A stretch of 64,000 nucleotides of DNA, taken from assembly GCF_009709615.1 (NCBI RefSeq), contig NZ_WJYA01000002.1, positions 1 through 64,000 on the forward strand, written 5' to 3'. Below the pieces are notes generated by a model, which saw only the letters and a program-made list of their open reading frames with translations, was not told the DNA's origin and did not search any database. Each line of letters begins with the position of its first letter. The stretch's first letter is position 1. The DNA is from Winogradskyella ouciana. Lineage in GTDB: Bacteria; Bacteroidota; Bacteroidia; Flavobacteriales; Flavobacteriaceae. Positions 34,012 through 44,985 of the stretch are shown here, in pieces. The position numbers and the translations under genes are program-made.

Positions 34012-35364
34012 TTATATTTTCAATTCATTAAACATCTTCACCAATTTAGGATTGGATGGTCTTGGTGCATCCGCACTAACAATATTACCATCAGGATCAA
34101 TTAAGATAAACCTTGGGATGCCTTCAATGGCATAGTCTTTTACAAATTGTGAGTTCCAGTCGTTATCAGCCATTAATTGCACACCTCCCAGCTCTTTTTC
34201 CTTCACCATTTCTACCCAAGTATTATGAGCGGAGGCTTTATCAATAGAAGTACTAACAAATGCAATGTTTTTACCATGAAATTGTTTTTCTACTTCTTTT
34301 AGTGAAGGTATTTCCCTAATACAAGGCCCACACCAAGTTGCCCAAACATCTACATACACATACTTTCCTTTTAGGTCTTCTAGAGATGTTGTGCCACCCT
34401 TATGATTTTCGTACTCTACAAATTCTGGAGAAGGCATTCCTTTTGCCAGCTTCTTTACTTTGTTATACTTAGCTGTTAATTCTTCTTTATATTTATCATC
34501 AGATGACATGGCGATTAAACCATTGTAATAGGCTTCATTATGCTCATTATTTGGCGAAATATCATAACGTAATCTATTGGAAAGATCAGCCTTTAGAGCT
34601 GAAAACGTGTTGTTATTGATATCTTCAAAAACTTCAGATGGATTTTTGCTGTCACTTATTTTAGAAGCGTAATGACCTTGTACCAGTCTTTTGTAACTGT
34701 CAAGCTTGGCATAATCTTCTTCGTTATTATAATCAACGGATTGCAATAACTTCATAAAACCCTCAGAAGGTTTAAATTCTTCTTTTTTTGCATAGTAAGC
34801 ATGGTAAGACTTATAGCTTTGAAGGTCTGCAAAATGTTCATAATCAATATTTTTCTTTTCTATAGCTTTGAGGTCATCACTTATGTTTTCTGCACTTTTG
34901 AGCAATTCAAGCTTAGTGCTTTTTACTTCATCCATAGTAGCAAGAAAATCTGCTTCTTCCATAGCAAACACCTTTGCAAAATCTAAGTTAGATTTTTCAT
35001 CAGCTAAAACTTTTTTGGCTAAATAGTTATTATTTTCAGATCCTATACCAGTAAACTTTATGCTTTCATCAAACTCTTTTGTATCTACAGTAACATTAAT
35101 ATCGTCACCTTGTTCTAAGTATAGATAAGCTATTTCCCTTCCGTGATCGAAAGTGTAAGTGCCATTTTCAATTTTTAGAGTATCAGCAAAGGTTCCATCG
35201 TCGTTTAGAGCTATTTCTTTTACTTTTTCTCTACCGTTTAGAATAGTGACAACCTTATTAGCATGATTCTCAATTTTACCTGAAAGTAATGCATAATCGA
35301 TTTTAGGCTCTTCCTTACATGCAAATAGGGAAACAGCAATACAAATGACAAATAATCTTTTCAT
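34012..35364 (-). CDS. TlpA-like thiol-disulfide lipoprotein
   Basis: 450 residues from the ATG at 35364. A lipoprotein signal peptide with lipobox LFAC, an N-terminal DUF4369-like strand region (residues about 25-115), a helical middle, and a C-terminal thioredoxin domain with WATWCGPCIREIPSL. It should reduce disulfides in the periplasm. This architecture is common in Bacteroidetes. Confidence 0.9.
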   Translation of the reverse strand: MKRLFVICIAVSLFACKEEPKIDYALLSGKIENHANKVVTILNGREKVKEIALNDDGTFADTLKIENGTYTFDHGREIAYLYLEQGDDINVTVDTKEFDESIKFTGIGSENNNYLAKKVLADEKSNLDFAKVFAMEEADFLATMDEVKSTKLELLKSAENISDDLKAIEKKNIDYEHFADLQSYKSYHAYYAKKEEFKPSEGFMKLLQSVDYNNEEDYAKLDSYKRLVQGHYASKISDSKNPSEVFEDINNNTFSALKADLSNRLRYDISPNNEHNEAYYNGLIAMSSDDKYKEELTAKYNKVKKLAKGMPSPEFVEYENHKGGTTSLEDLKGKYVYVDVWATWCGPCIREIPSLKEVEKQFHGKNIAFVSTSIDKASAHNTWVEMVKEKELGGVQLMADNDWNSQFVKDYAIEGIPRFILIDPDGNIVSADAPRPSNPKLVKMFNELKI

Positions 35365-35490
35365 AATTAATGTTTTGTTGAGTATCAAAAATATAAATTA
35401 TAAGGAGATATTCAAGAGAATATGATTTATTAACAAATTGTTGTGAAACCAAAAAATATTCTCAATTTTGAAGGATATAACTTAGAATCT

Positions 35491-37026
35491 ATGGATAACT
35501 ATCATATCATTTCTTCTGAAACAATTGATATTGTTACGATATACAATATTTTTAAAGAAAACAAAAAATTAAAACTCTCTCAGAAGTCAATTGATAAAAT
35601 AACAGCCTGTAAAGCTTATTTATATGAAAAGCTAGCCAATAATAAAAAGCCAATTTATGGAATAAATACAGGCTTTGGTTCGCTTTATAATGTAAAGATT
35701 TCTAATGAAGACTTAACTAAATTACAAGAGAATTTGGTGATGTCTCACGCATGCGGCACTGGTGATCGTGTTCCAGAATCCATTGTTAAAGTGATGCTGC
35801 TTTTAAAGATTCAATCATTAAGTTATGGACATAGTGGTGTGCAGTTAAAGACCATTGAGCGGCTTATAGACTTTTTTAATAATGATATATTTCCTTTTGT
35901 ATTTACACAAGGGTCATTGGGAGCATCAGGTGATTTGGCACCCTTAGCACATTTAGCTTTACCGCTTTTAGGAAAGGGAAGTGTTGTGCATAACGGTGAA
36001 AATTTTGAAGCTTCAGAACTTTTAACAAGATTTGGTTGGGAACCTATTAAACTTGAAGCTAAAGAAGGTTTGGCGCTTTTAAATGGCACACAGTTTATGA
36101 GTGCTTATGGTGTTTATTTGTTATTGATGTCTCACAAAACATCATATATGGCAGATATCATAGCCTCTATTTCTTTAGATGCTTTTGATGGGAGATTAGA
36201 TCCTTTTCACGATTTGGTCCATGATGTAAGACCACATCCTGGTCAGAGAAAAGTGGCAAGGAGATTTAGTGAACTTTTGGAAGGGAGTGAACTCATCAAT
36301 AGAGAAAAAGAACATGTGCAAGACCCTTATTCGTTCCGATGCATTCCTCAGGTACATGGAGCTACAAAGGATACCTTAGACTTTGTTGAGAAGGTAATTT
36401 TAACGGAGATAAATGCAGTAACGGATAACCCAAATATTTTTCCTGATGAGGATATGATAATTTCTGGTGGTAATTTTCATGGGCAGCCATTAGCTTTGGC
36501 TTTAGATTATTTAAAAATTGCCATGGCTGAAATTGGTAATATTTCTGAACGCCGAATATTTCAATTAGTTTCGGGATTACGAGGTTTGCCAGCATTTTTA
36601 GTTGATAATCCAGGATTGAATTCTGGTTTCATGATACCACAATATACAGCGGCTAGTATTGTCAGTGCTAATAAACAATTGGCTTCACCTGCAAGTGTGG
36701 ATAGTATCGTTTCTAGTAATGGACAAGAAGACCATGTGAGCATGGGAGCCAATGCAGCAACTCAAGCCCACACCTTAATTAAAAATGTAGAGCGCATCAT
36801 TGCTATTGAGTTGATGAATGCTTCACAAGCTTTAGAATTTAGAAGACCATTAAAAACGTCTCCGTTACTTGAGTCTTTCTTGGAACACTATAGAAAAGTG
36901 GTTCCATTTATAAAAGAAGATCAGGTGTTGCATAATGACATTGAAGCTTCAATACGGTTTATTAAAGAGGTTGATATAGAAGTAGAGGAATTGTTTTTAA
37001 ATAATTATGGTGTGGAAAAACATTGA
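35491..37026 (+). CDS. hutH: Histidine ammonia-lyase
   Basis: 511 residues from the ATG at 35491; a GTG 16 codons upstream also lies in frame, but the family start MDNYHIISSE fits better. ASG at 145-147 (in GSLGASGDLAPLAHLALPL) forms the MIO cofactor. The substrate-selectivity pair after VM is Ser-His (85-86), which in this superfamily points to histidine rather than tyrosine or phenylalanine. No other hut gene is in the window. Confidence 0.9.
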   Translation: MDNYHIISSETIDIVTIYNIFKENKKLKLSQKSIDKITACKAYLYEKLANNKKPIYGINTGFGSLYNVKISNEDLTKLQENLVMSHACGTGDRVPESIVKVMLLLKIQSLSYGHSGVQLKTIERLIDFFNNDIFPFVFTQGSLGASGDLAPLAHLALPLLGKGSVVHNGENFEASELLTRFGWEPIKLEAKEGLALLNGTQFMSAYGVYLLLMSHKTSYMADIIASISLDAFDGRLDPFHDLVHDVRPHPGQRKVARRFSELLEGSELINREKEHVQDPYSFRCIPQVHGATKDTLDFVEKVILTEINAVTDNPNIFPDEDMIISGGNFHGQPLALALDYLKIAMAEIGNISERRIFQLVSGLRGLPAFLVDNPGLNSGFMIPQYTAASIVSANKQLASPASVDSIVSSNGQEDHVSMGANAATQAHTLIKNVERIIAIELMNASQALEFRRPLKTSPLLESFLEHYRKVVPFIKEDQVLHNDIEASIRFIKEVDIEVEELFLNNYGVEKH

Positions 37027-37035
37027 TTTTTTAAT

Positions 37036-37410
37036 CTAGCTTTTCTTTTCAATAAGCTCCTTTGCCCAGCTAAAAGCATCTTCTAATTCGGTAAATATTT
37101 CAAAAGGTTTGGTAAAAAACATTTGTTCTATTTGGGCATTAACCTTGGCTTTATAATTACTGGAGACCACGGCAAACCCTATTAGATTGTCAATTTTTGC
37201 AGTTTCATAGTAGATTTTTGGATCTACGGAATACGAATTGACTCTATGTGTTATATATACAAAAGGTTTGTCCGCATAGTACGCGTTAGTTACTTCCACC
37301 AAAATTTCATTATAATCTGGTGTAATATTTACTCCTTCTTTCATAACAACAACGACATAGTAATCATAAATCGTCATATCACAAAAGTCGAAGGTTAGGG
37401 ATTCTTTCAT
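37036..37410 (-). CDS. Small STAS-like protein, PFxYIxxRxNSYS family, copy 3
   Basis: 124 residues. It shares MKEGVNI, KPFVYITHRVNSYSVDP, IGFAVVSSN, IEQMFF and a C-terminal DAFSWAKEL with the two copies near 17-18 kb, 20 kb away. No signal peptide or membrane helix. Function unknown; the fold is likely SpoIIAA/STAS-like. Convergent with hutH. Confidence 0.75.
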   Translation of the reverse strand: MKESLTFDFCDMTIYDYYVVVVMKEGVNITPDYNEILVEVTNAYYADKPFVYITHRVNSYSVDPKIYYETAKIDNLIGFAVVSSNYKAKVNAQIEQMFFTKPFEIFTELEDAFSWAKELIEKKS

Positions 37411-37443
37411 GAGTTAAATAATTCAAAGGTTCCCTTAATATAT

Positions 37444-37474
37444 AAAAAAACTCCTCAAATATTGAGGAGTTTTT
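37444..37474. terminator. Hairpin terminator of clpC
   Basis: CTCCTCAA and TTGAGGAG pair around loop ATA with A- and T-runs on both sides. It follows the clpC stop in the leftward direction. Confidence 0.85.
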
Positions 37475-37494
37475 AGTGTTTATTTTCTAAATGT

Positions 37495-40050
37495 TTAGGA
37501 CTCAGTAGTCTTGCTTGAAGATTTAATTTTAATCTTCAATTTATCATTTTTAGAATCCAAATCCATGGTAATGGTATCACCTTCATGGATTTTAGAATTG
37601 ATAATCTCTTCAGCAAGAGCATCTTCTACATATTTCTGAATAGCTCTGTTTAGTGGTCTTGCACCATATTGCTTATCGAATCCTTTTTCAGCAATGTAGT
37701 CTTTCGCTTTAGCTGTTAATTTAAGTTCATAACCTAAATCTTTAATTCTACTTATAAGCTTCACCAATTCAATATCAATGATCTTATCGATATCCTCTTT
37801 TTCTAGAGCATTAAAGACAATGACATCATCAATTCTGTTTAAGAATTCTGGCGCAAAGGCTTTTTTAAGTGCATTTTCAATGACTGCTTTGGCATAATCA
37901 CTTTCTTGAGCTTCTTTAGCAGAAGTACCAAAACCTACACCAGTCCCGAAGTCTTTTAATTTGCGCGCACCAATATTAGAAGTCATAATAATTATGGTGT
38001 TTCTAAAATCAATTTTACGACCAAGGCTATCTGTTAAGTATCCATCATCAAGAACCTGTAATAACATGTTGAAGACATCTGGATGTGCTTTTTCAATTTC
38101 ATCTAAAAGTACTACAGCGTATGGCTTACGTCTAATTTTTTCAGTAAGCTGACCACCTTCTTCATAACCAACGTATCCTGGAGGTGCTCCAATTAAACGT
38201 GATATCGCAAACTTCTCCATGTATTCACTCATGTCAATGCGTACTAAGGCGTCATCACTATCAAATAACTCGCGAGCCAATACTTTTGCCAATTGAGTTT
38301 TACCAACTCCTGTTTGGCCTAAGAATATAAACGAACCTATTGGTTTATTAGGGTCTTTTAATCCAGCTCTGTTTCTCTGAATTGCTTTAACAACTTTTGC
38401 AACAGCAGTATCCTGACCGATTACTTTTCCTTTAATAAGGTCTGGTAATTGAGACAATTTATTAATTTCAGTCTGTGCAATTTTGTTTACAGGAATACCT
38501 GTCATCATAGATACGACATCAGCTACATTATCTTCGGTAACCACTTCTCGGTGCTGTTTGGTTTCTTCTTCCCATTTTTCTTGGGCTGAAGCAAGCTCCT
38601 TTTCTAATCGTTTTTCATCATCCCTTAGCTTTGCAGCTTCCTCATACTTCTGTTTCTTTACAACACTGTTTTTGGTTTCCTTAACCTCTTCTAGCTTCTT
38701 CTCTAACTCTAGAATCTGCTTAGGCACGTCAATATTTGTTATATGAACTCGAGAACCTGCTTCGTCTAAGGCATCAATGGCCTTGTCTGGAAGGAATCGC
38801 TCAGTCATATAGCGATTAGTTAATTTTACACAAGCTTCAATTGCGTCATCTGTATAATCAACATTATGGTGTTCCTCGTATTTACCTTTAATATTATTTA
38901 GGATTTCAATTGTCTCATCAACAGTTGTTGGTTCAACAATGACTTTCTGAAAACGACGTTCTAAAGCTCCATCTTTTTCGATATACTGTCTGTACTCATC
39001 TAAAGTTGTGGCACCAATGCATTGAATCTCTCCTCTTGCAAGAGCAGGTTTAAACATGTTAGAAGCATCTAAACTACCAGTTGCTCCACCAGCACCAACG
39101 ATGGTATGAATTTCATCAATGAAGAGAATAATGTCATCATTCTTTTCTAGCTCATTCATTACCGCTTTCATTCGCTCTTCAAACTGACCTCTATATTTTG
39201 TTCCAGCAACTAAACTAGCCAAGTCCAAAGTTACTACACGCTTATTAAATAAAGTACGCGATACTTTTCGCTTTACAATTCTAAGTGCCAATCCTTCGGC
39301 TATAGCAGACTTACCAACACCAGGTTCTCCTATTAAGAGAGGGTTATTTTTCTTACGTCTGCTCAATATCTGAGATACACGCTGTATTTCTTTTTCTCGA
39401 CCCACAACAGGATCTAGTTTGCCTTCTTCAGCAAGAACGGTTAAGTCTCTTCCAAAGTTATCTAAAACAGGTGTTTTAGACTTCTTGTTTGTTTTGCTAG
39501 ATTGGCTTCCGCCAAACGGGTTTTGTTTTGCATCCTCTTCTTCTTCATTTGCATCATCATCTGAGAATGATTCTGACTTTGGCTCATCTAGGTAATCATC
39601 TTCGCTTGTAATCATAGATTTAAATTCTTCTTTAACGTTGTCATAGTCAACTTTAAGTTTGTTCAACAATTTAGTAGTTGGATCATTTTCATTTCTTAAA
39701 ATACACAATAATAAATGTGCAGTATTTATAGAGGTACTCTGAAACAGTTTTGCTTCTAAAAAAGTTGTTTTTAAAGCACGCTCAGCTTGCCTTGTTAAGT
39801 GCAAGTTTTTCTTTTCGTTAGATGTTGTTGTTATATTAGGATTAGCAGGGCTTAAAATTTCAACTTTTCGTCTCAAATGATTAAGGTCTACATCCAATGA
39901 ACTTAATATATCTATTGCCTTTCCGTTTCCGTCACGCAGTAATCCCAACATTAAATGTTCGGTACCAATAAAATCGTGACCTAAACGCAGAGCTTCCTCT
40001 TTGCTATAAGCTATAACATCTTTAACTCTTGGGGAAAAATTATCATCCAT
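37495..40050 (-). CDS. clpC: ATP-dependent Clp protease ATPase subunit ClpC
   Basis: 851 residues. Two N-terminal Clp_N repeats (residues about 1-145), first AAA+ domain with GEPGVGKS near 245, UVR-like middle domain (KKQKYEEAAKLRDDEKRLEK), second AAA+ domain with GQTGVGKT near 580 and the C-terminal D2-small domain. An acidic linker (about 150-195: DDDANEEEEDAKQ) joins the N-domain. It unfolds substrates for ClpP in protein quality control. Divergent to gyrA with 262 bases between starts. Confidence 0.95.
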   Translation of the reverse strand: MDDNFSPRVKDVIAYSKEEALRLGHDFIGTEHLMLGLLRDGNGKAIDILSSLDVDLNHLRRKVEILSPANPNITTTSNEKKNLHLTRQAERALKTTFLEAKLFQSTSINTAHLLLCILRNENDPTTKLLNKLKVDYDNVKEEFKSMITSEDDYLDEPKSESFSDDDANEEEEDAKQNPFGGSQSSKTNKKSKTPVLDNFGRDLTVLAEEGKLDPVVGREKEIQRVSQILSRRKKNNPLLIGEPGVGKSAIAEGLALRIVKRKVSRTLFNKRVVTLDLASLVAGTKYRGQFEERMKAVMNELEKNDDIILFIDEIHTIVGAGGATGSLDASNMFKPALARGEIQCIGATTLDEYRQYIEKDGALERRFQKVIVEPTTVDETIEILNNIKGKYEEHHNVDYTDDAIEACVKLTNRYMTERFLPDKAIDALDEAGSRVHITNIDVPKQILELEKKLEEVKETKNSVVKKQKYEEAAKLRDDEKRLEKELASAQEKWEEETKQHREVVTEDNVADVVSMMTGIPVNKIAQTEINKLSQLPDLIKGKVIGQDTAVAKVVKAIQRNRAGLKDPNKPIGSFIFLGQTGVGKTQLAKVLARELFDSDDALVRIDMSEYMEKFAISRLIGAPPGYVGYEEGGQLTEKIRRKPYAVVLLDEIEKAHPDVFNMLLQVLDDGYLTDSLGRKIDFRNTIIIMTSNIGARKLKDFGTGVGFGTSAKEAQESDYAKAVIENALKKAFAPEFLNRIDDVIVFNALEKEDIDKIIDIELVKLISRIKDLGYELKLTAKAKDYIAEKGFDKQYGARPLNRAIQKYVEDALAEEIINSKIHEGDTITMDLDSKNDKLKIKIKSSSKTTES

Positions 40051-40312
40051 AGTAAATTCCTTTCTGCTTTAAAAATAGTAAAAACATATTATCTAAAGAA
40101 CAAAAACCATACCTTAAATATTATGTGTAAACGAATAGACTAAAAAAGCATTTTAAATCAAAGCAAATATCAAGATACTTATTAACGAAAAAGATATTAA
40201 AAATTGTTAATAAAAACTCCTAAAAACAAGCCTTAAATTCTCTTTAAACACTACCAAATTGGTTATATTAGCACGTTTTGAAAACCTACAAAAAATCTAA
40301 TTAATTTTATAT

Positions 40313-42850
40313 ATGGCAGAAGGAGAAAAACTCATTCCAATTAACATTGAAGATGAAATGAAATCGGCTTACATTGACTACTCAATGTCAGTCATTGTGT
40401 CACGCGCGTTACCAGATGTAAGAGATGGTTTAAAGCCAGTACATAGACGTGTACTTTATGGTATGCACGAACTTGGTGTTAGATCAAATACAGCACATAA
40501 AAAATCGGCAAGAATTGTTGGTGAAGTTTTAGGTAAATATCACCCACATGGTGATACTTCAGTTTATGATACTATGGTACGTATGGCCCAAGAGTGGAGT
40601 TTGCGTTATATGTTAATTGATGGTCAAGGTAACTTTGGTTCGGTTGATGGCGATAGTCCAGCAGCAATGCGTTATACTGAGGCTAGAATGCGCAAGATTT
40701 CTGAAGACATGTTGGCAGATATTGACAAGGAAACAGTAGATCATAAATTAAATTTTGATGATACGCTTGAAGAACCAACGGTTTTGCCAACGCGTATTCC
40801 TGGTCTTTTGGTTAATGGAGCATCTGGTATTGCAGTTGGTATGGCTACAAACATGCCTCCGCATAACCTTACTGAAGTTGTTAATGGTACTATAGCTTAT
40901 ATAGACAATAACGACATTGAAATTGATGAGTTGATGCAACATATTAAGGCACCAGATTTTCCTACTGGAGGAACAATTTATGGATACGATGGTGTAAAGG
41001 AAGCTTTTCATACAGGTCGTGGCCGAATCGTTATGCGTGGTAAAGCCAATATTGAAGAAGTTAATGGACGTGAATGCATTATCGTAAACGAAATTCCTTA
41101 CCAAGTCAATAAAGCAGATATGATTAAGAAAACTGCAGACTTGGTAAATGATAAAAAGCTCGAAGGCATTTCTACCATAAGAGATGAATCTGATAGAAAC
41201 GGAATGCGAATCGTTTATGTTTTAAAGCGTGATGCGATTCCTAATATTGTACTTAATAAATTATACAAGTACACCGCATTACAATCGTCCTTTAGTGTTA
41301 ATAATATAGCTTTAGTAAATGGACGCCCGCAATTATTAAATTTAAAAGAACTAATTCACTACTTCGTTGAACATAGGCATGAGGTTGTTGTTAGACGTAC
41401 TACTTATGAATTACGTAAAGCTGAAGAACGTGCTCATATTTTAGAGGGCTTAATTATAGCTTCAGACAATATTGATGAGGTTATTAAAATTATTCGTGCA
41501 TCTTCAAATGCAGATGAAGCTCGAAATAATTTAATTGAACGATTCAAACTTTCCGAAATACAAGCCAAGGCCATTGTTGAGATGCGTTTGCGTCAGTTAA
41601 CTGGTCTGGAGCAAGACAAATTACGTTCTGAGTACGAAGAAATAATGAAAACCATAATAGATCTTAAAGATATCTTAGACAAGAAAGAGCGTCGAATGGA
41701 TATCATAAAGGAGGAGCTTGAAGTGGTAAGAGATAAATATGGTGATGACCGTCGTTCGGTTATAGAGTATGCAGGCGGTGATTTGAGTATCGAAGATATG
41801 ATTCCAGACGAAAAAGTTGTCATTACTATTTCGCATGCAGGTTATATTAAGCGTACATCACTTACGGAATATAAAACCCAAAATAGAGGTGGAGTAGGTC
41901 AAAAAGCATCGACTACTCGTAATGAGGATTTCTTAGAACATCTATTTGTAGGTACTAACCATCAATATATGCTGTTCTTCACACAAAAAGGAAAATGTTT
42001 CTGGATGCGTGTTTACGAAATTCCTGAAGGAGCTAAAACATCTAAAGGAAGGGCTATTCAGAATCTTATAAATATTGAGCAAGATGATAAAGTGATGGCT
42101 TTCATTTGTACACAAGACTTAAAAGACCAAGACTATATCAATAGTCACTATGTCATTATGGCGACAAAGAAAGGTCAGGTTAAGAAAACATCTTTAGAGC
42201 AATACTCTAGACCTCGTACTAATGGCATCAATGCGATTACCATTAGAGAAGATGATACGTTATTGGAAGCAAAGCTTACAACAGGTGAGAGTCAGGTAAT
42301 GTTAGCGCTTAAATCGGGTAAAGCCATTCGTTTTGAAGAAGCCAAGACCAGACCAATGGGAAGAAATGCTTCTGGTGTTAGGGGAATTAGGCTGCAAGAC
42401 GAAAAAACAGATGAAGTAATAGGTATGATTGCAGTAGATGATATGGATAGCAATATTCTCGTTGTTTCTGAAAATGGCTATGGAAAACGTTCTAGTTTAG
42501 ATGATTACAGAATTACCAATAGAGGCGGAAAAGGTGTAAAAACTATTTCTATTACAGAAAAAACAGGTAACTTAGTATCTATAAAGAATGTGACAGATGA
42601 CGATGATTTAATGATTATCAATAAATCTGGTATTGCTATTCGTATGGAAGTCGCTGATTTAAGGGTAATGGGAAGAGCAACACAAGGTGTAAAACTCATT
42701 AACTTAAAAGGCAATGACTCTATTGCTGCAGTAGCAAAAGTCATGAAAGATGACGATGAAGATGTTGAAGAGTTAGATTCTGAGTTGTCTGACAATCAGG
42801 CACCTAATGAGGATGGCACGGCTATTGATAATAATGAAACTGAAAACTAA
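40313..42850 (+). CDS. gyrA: DNA gyrase subunit A
   Basis: 845 residues. The catalytic tyrosine is Tyr121 in AMRYTEARM. The quinolone-resistance region reads [12 protein letters not shown], with Thr82 and Asp86 at the positions of E. coli Ser83 and Asp87; Thr is known as wild type in flavobacteria. The C-terminal domain shows six beta-pinwheel repeats, with NRGGVGQK and NRGGKGVKT at the GyrA-box positions. The last 30 residues are acidic. It introduces negative supercoils together with GyrB, encoded elsewhere. Confidence 0.96.
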   Translation: MAEGEKLIPINIEDEMKSAYIDYSMSVIVSRALPDVRDGLKPVHRRVLYGMHELGVRSNTAHKKSARIVGEVLGKYHPHGDTSVYDTMVRMAQEWSLRYMLIDGQGNFGSVDGDSPAAMRYTEARMRKISEDMLADIDKETVDHKLNFDDTLEEPTVLPTRIPGLLVNGASGIAVGMATNMPPHNLTEVVNGTIAYIDNNDIEIDELMQHIKAPDFPTGGTIYGYDGVKEAFHTGRGRIVMRGKANIEEVNGRECIIVNEIPYQVNKADMIKKTADLVNDKKLEGISTIRDESDRNGMRIVYVLKRDAIPNIVLNKLYKYTALQSSFSVNNIALVNGRPQLLNLKELIHYFVEHRHEVVVRRTTYELRKAEERAHILEGLIIASDNIDEVIKIIRASSNADEARNNLIERFKLSEIQAKAIVEMRLRQLTGLEQDKLRSEYEEIMKTIIDLKDILDKKERRMDIIKEELEVVRDKYGDDRRSVIEYAGGDLSIEDMIPDEKVVITISHAGYIKRTSLTEYKTQNRGGVGQKASTTRNEDFLEHLFVGTNHQYMLFFTQKGKCFWMRVYEIPEGAKTSKGRAIQNLINIEQDDKVMAFICTQDLKDQDYINSHYVIMATKKGQVKKTSLEQYSRPRTNGINAITIREDDTLLEAKLTTGESQVMLALKSGKAIRFEEAKTRPMGRNASGVRGIRLQDEKTDEVIGMIAVDDMDSNILVVSENGYGKRSSLDDYRITNRGGKGVKTISITEKTGNLVSIKNVTDDDDLMIINKSGIAIRMEVADLRVMGRATQGVKLINLKGNDSIAAVAKVMKDDDEDVEELDSELSDNQAPNEDGTAIDNNETEN

Positions 42851-42879
42851 AAATTAACAACAAAATTATTTATTACAAG

Positions 42880-44175
42880 ATGAAAAAATTTATGACATTA
42901 ATGTTGCTTTTGGCTATTACATCTATGTCTTTTGCACAAAAGAGTGAAGTAAAAGCTATTGAAAAAGCAGTAAAAAATTCAAATTTTGCTGATGCTAAAT
43001 CTGCTGTAGCAGCTGCAGAAGCATTAATTGGAAATATGGATGATAAGACCAAGGCAAAATTTTATTTCCTTAAAGCTCAAGCACTATACGCTAATGGTGC
43101 CGGTACCGACGCAAATGTTGACGAGGCAATTGCTACTTTAGATCAACTTAAGGAGTTAGAATCTGGAATGGGCAAACTCAGGTATACTGAAGAGGCTAAC
43201 GAAATGAAATCCCAGATGTTCAATTCTTTTATAACTAAAGCTAATAATGCTTTTAATAATAAGGATTATAAAACGGCCGCAAAGAGGTTTGAGAAAATTT
43301 ACAGAGTTTCACCTCAGGACACCATGTACTTATTCAATGCTGCATATTCTGCGGTAGAAGATCAAGATTATGACACAGCCTTAGATTATTTTATTCAGTT
43401 AAAAGATTTAGGCTATACTGGTGTTAAAATGAATTACTATGCTACTAATAAAGAGACCGGTGAAGAAGAAATATTTGCTGATAAAGCAGGTAGAGATTTG
43501 TCTGTAAAGACACTAAAAACCCATGTTAAGCCTAGAGATGCCCAGTCAGAATCTAGGAGAGCGGACATAGTAAAAAATATAGCCATCATTTATGTTACTA
43601 AAGGTGAAAATGAAAAAGCCTTAAGTGCTATCCAAGATGCAAAAGAAGATAACCCTAATGATTATAATTTAATTCTTTCAGAGGGTAATGTTTATCTTCA
43701 ATTGGGTAATACAGATAAAGCTGCTGAGTTATATAAGGAAGCTTTAAATATGGACCCAGAAAATCCTGAATTAAATTACAATGTAGGTGTATTGGCAATG
43801 GAAGCTGAGCAATACGATTATGCAATTGAAGCTTTTAATAAAACCTTAAAGTATAAGCCAAGTTATGCCGATGCAGCTTTAAATTTGTCTGCTATAGAAA
43901 TCAATAGAGGTAATGCACTGAATGACGAAATGAATTCATTAGGTACGTCATCAGCTGATAACAAACGCTATGAGGAATTGAGATCTCAAAAGAATGAGCA
44001 CTTTCAAAAAGCTGCAGAACATCTAGAAAATTATGTAGAGAAAAACCCTAATACCAAAAATCTTGATATTCTTGGTCAATTGAAGAATATATATAGCGCA
44101 TTAGGTGAAACTGAAAAGTTTAAGGAGATGAGAGCAAAAGTTGAAGAAATTGAAGCTGGTTCTGGTGGGAATTAA
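42880..44175 (+). CDS. Secreted TPR-repeat protein
   Basis: 431 residues. A signal peptide (MKKFMTLMLLLAITSMSFAQ) precedes multiple tetratricopeptide repeats (for example DYNLILSEGNVYLQLGNTD and NPELNYNVGVLAMEAEQYD). It likely forms a periplasmic helical scaffold for protein contacts. It starts 29 bases after gyrA and may be co-transcribed with it. Confidence 0.9.
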   Translation: MKKFMTLMLLLAITSMSFAQKSEVKAIEKAVKNSNFADAKSAVAAAEALIGNMDDKTKAKFYFLKAQALYANGAGTDANVDEAIATLDQLKELESGMGKLRYTEEANEMKSQMFNSFITKANNAFNNKDYKTAAKRFEKIYRVSPQDTMYLFNAAYSAVEDQDYDTALDYFIQLKDLGYTGVKMNYYATNKETGEEEIFADKAGRDLSVKTLKTHVKPRDAQSESRRADIVKNIAIIYVTKGENEKALSAIQDAKEDNPNDYNLILSEGNVYLQLGNTDKAAELYKEALNMDPENPELNYNVGVLAMEAEQYDYAIEAFNKTLKYKPSYADAALNLSAIEINRGNALNDEMNSLGTSSADNKRYEELRSQKNEHFQKAAEHLENYVEKNPNTKNLDILGQLKNIYSALGETEKFKEMRAKVEEIEAGSGGN

Positions 44176-44197
44176 TCTTTGAAACTATAAAATTAAA

Positions 44198-44228
44198 AAG
44201 CGACTATTACCAAAATAGTCGCTTTTTT
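44198..44228. terminator. Bidirectional hairpin terminator
   Basis: AGCGACTATT and AATAGTCGCT pair around ACCAA, followed by a T-run; the arm reaches the stop of the NlpC gene on the other strand. It ends the TPR gene. Confidence 0.85.
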
Positions 44229-44976
44229 ATACAATCTTTTTAATGACTCTTAGCCTATGTGTATGTGAGTTTTTGTCAACATTATAGATACCGCTATGAT
44301 CTAAACGATCTATTCGCACTTTACCGTGTGCATGAATAATGTAATTGTTTTCCATAATAATACCTACATGGATGATATCACCTTCGGCATTATCAAAAAA
44401 CGCTAGATCGCCAGGCTCACTCTCTTCAATAAAACTTAAAGCCATACCTTGAGCTGCTTGTTGAGAAGCATCTCTCAATAATTTATACCCATTTAGCTTA
44501 TAAACCATTTGTGTAAAACCAGAACAATCAATTCCGAAGGGTGTTTTTCCTCCCCATAAATACGGAGCATTCAAATACAAAAAAGATGTTTGGATTATGT
44601 TGGTCTTTTCATTTTTTGATGTCAACCTATTACCATCAAATTTGTGCTTAAGAAGCTCTAAGCTATTTAAATCTGACCCAAGTGGAATTGGGTAGAGATT
44701 ATTTGATGCATCGGAAACAAATTCTACTAAATCTTTCGATAAATTTATATCTGCTTCTAATAATAATTTGTACTGAGATTCTTCAATCTCTAGATACTGT
44801 TTATTATCTATCCACCCTTCGTATTTGTCATAGGCAAAACGAATACGGCTCCATTTCTTTCGTTGCTCAAGCACTTTAAACTGATCACCATACAGAGCCT
44901 GCGTTACCATTTCACTAGTATCGCTAGGTTCTAATCGTATGGGTACAATTCCTAAATTGCAAATGCCGTATTGCAT
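44227..44976 (-). CDS. NlpC/P60 cysteine peptidase with SH3 domain
   Basis: 249 residues. An N-terminal bacterial SH3-like region (residues about 1-65), then an NlpC/P60 domain with Cys151 (GIDCSGFTQ), His202 (GDIIHVGI) and a third polar residue in IIHAHGKV. It should cleave gamma-D-Glu-linked peptides in cell-wall material. No signal peptide is visible, so it may act on recycled muropeptides in the cytoplasm, unlike most relatives. Confidence 0.88.
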   Translation of the reverse strand: MQYGICNLGIVPIRLEPSDTSEMVTQALYGDQFKVLEQRKKWSRIRFAYDKYEGWIDNKQYLEIEESQYKLLLEADINLSKDLVEFVSDASNNLYPIPLGSDLNSLELLKHKFDGNRLTSKNEKTNIIQTSFLYLNAPYLWGGKTPFGIDCSGFTQMVYKLNGYKLLRDASQQAAQGMALSFIEESEPGDLAFFDNAEGDIIHVGIIMENNYIIHAHGKVRIDRLDHSGIYNVDKNSHTHRLRVIKKIV

Positions 44977-44985
44977 AGAAAAGTT

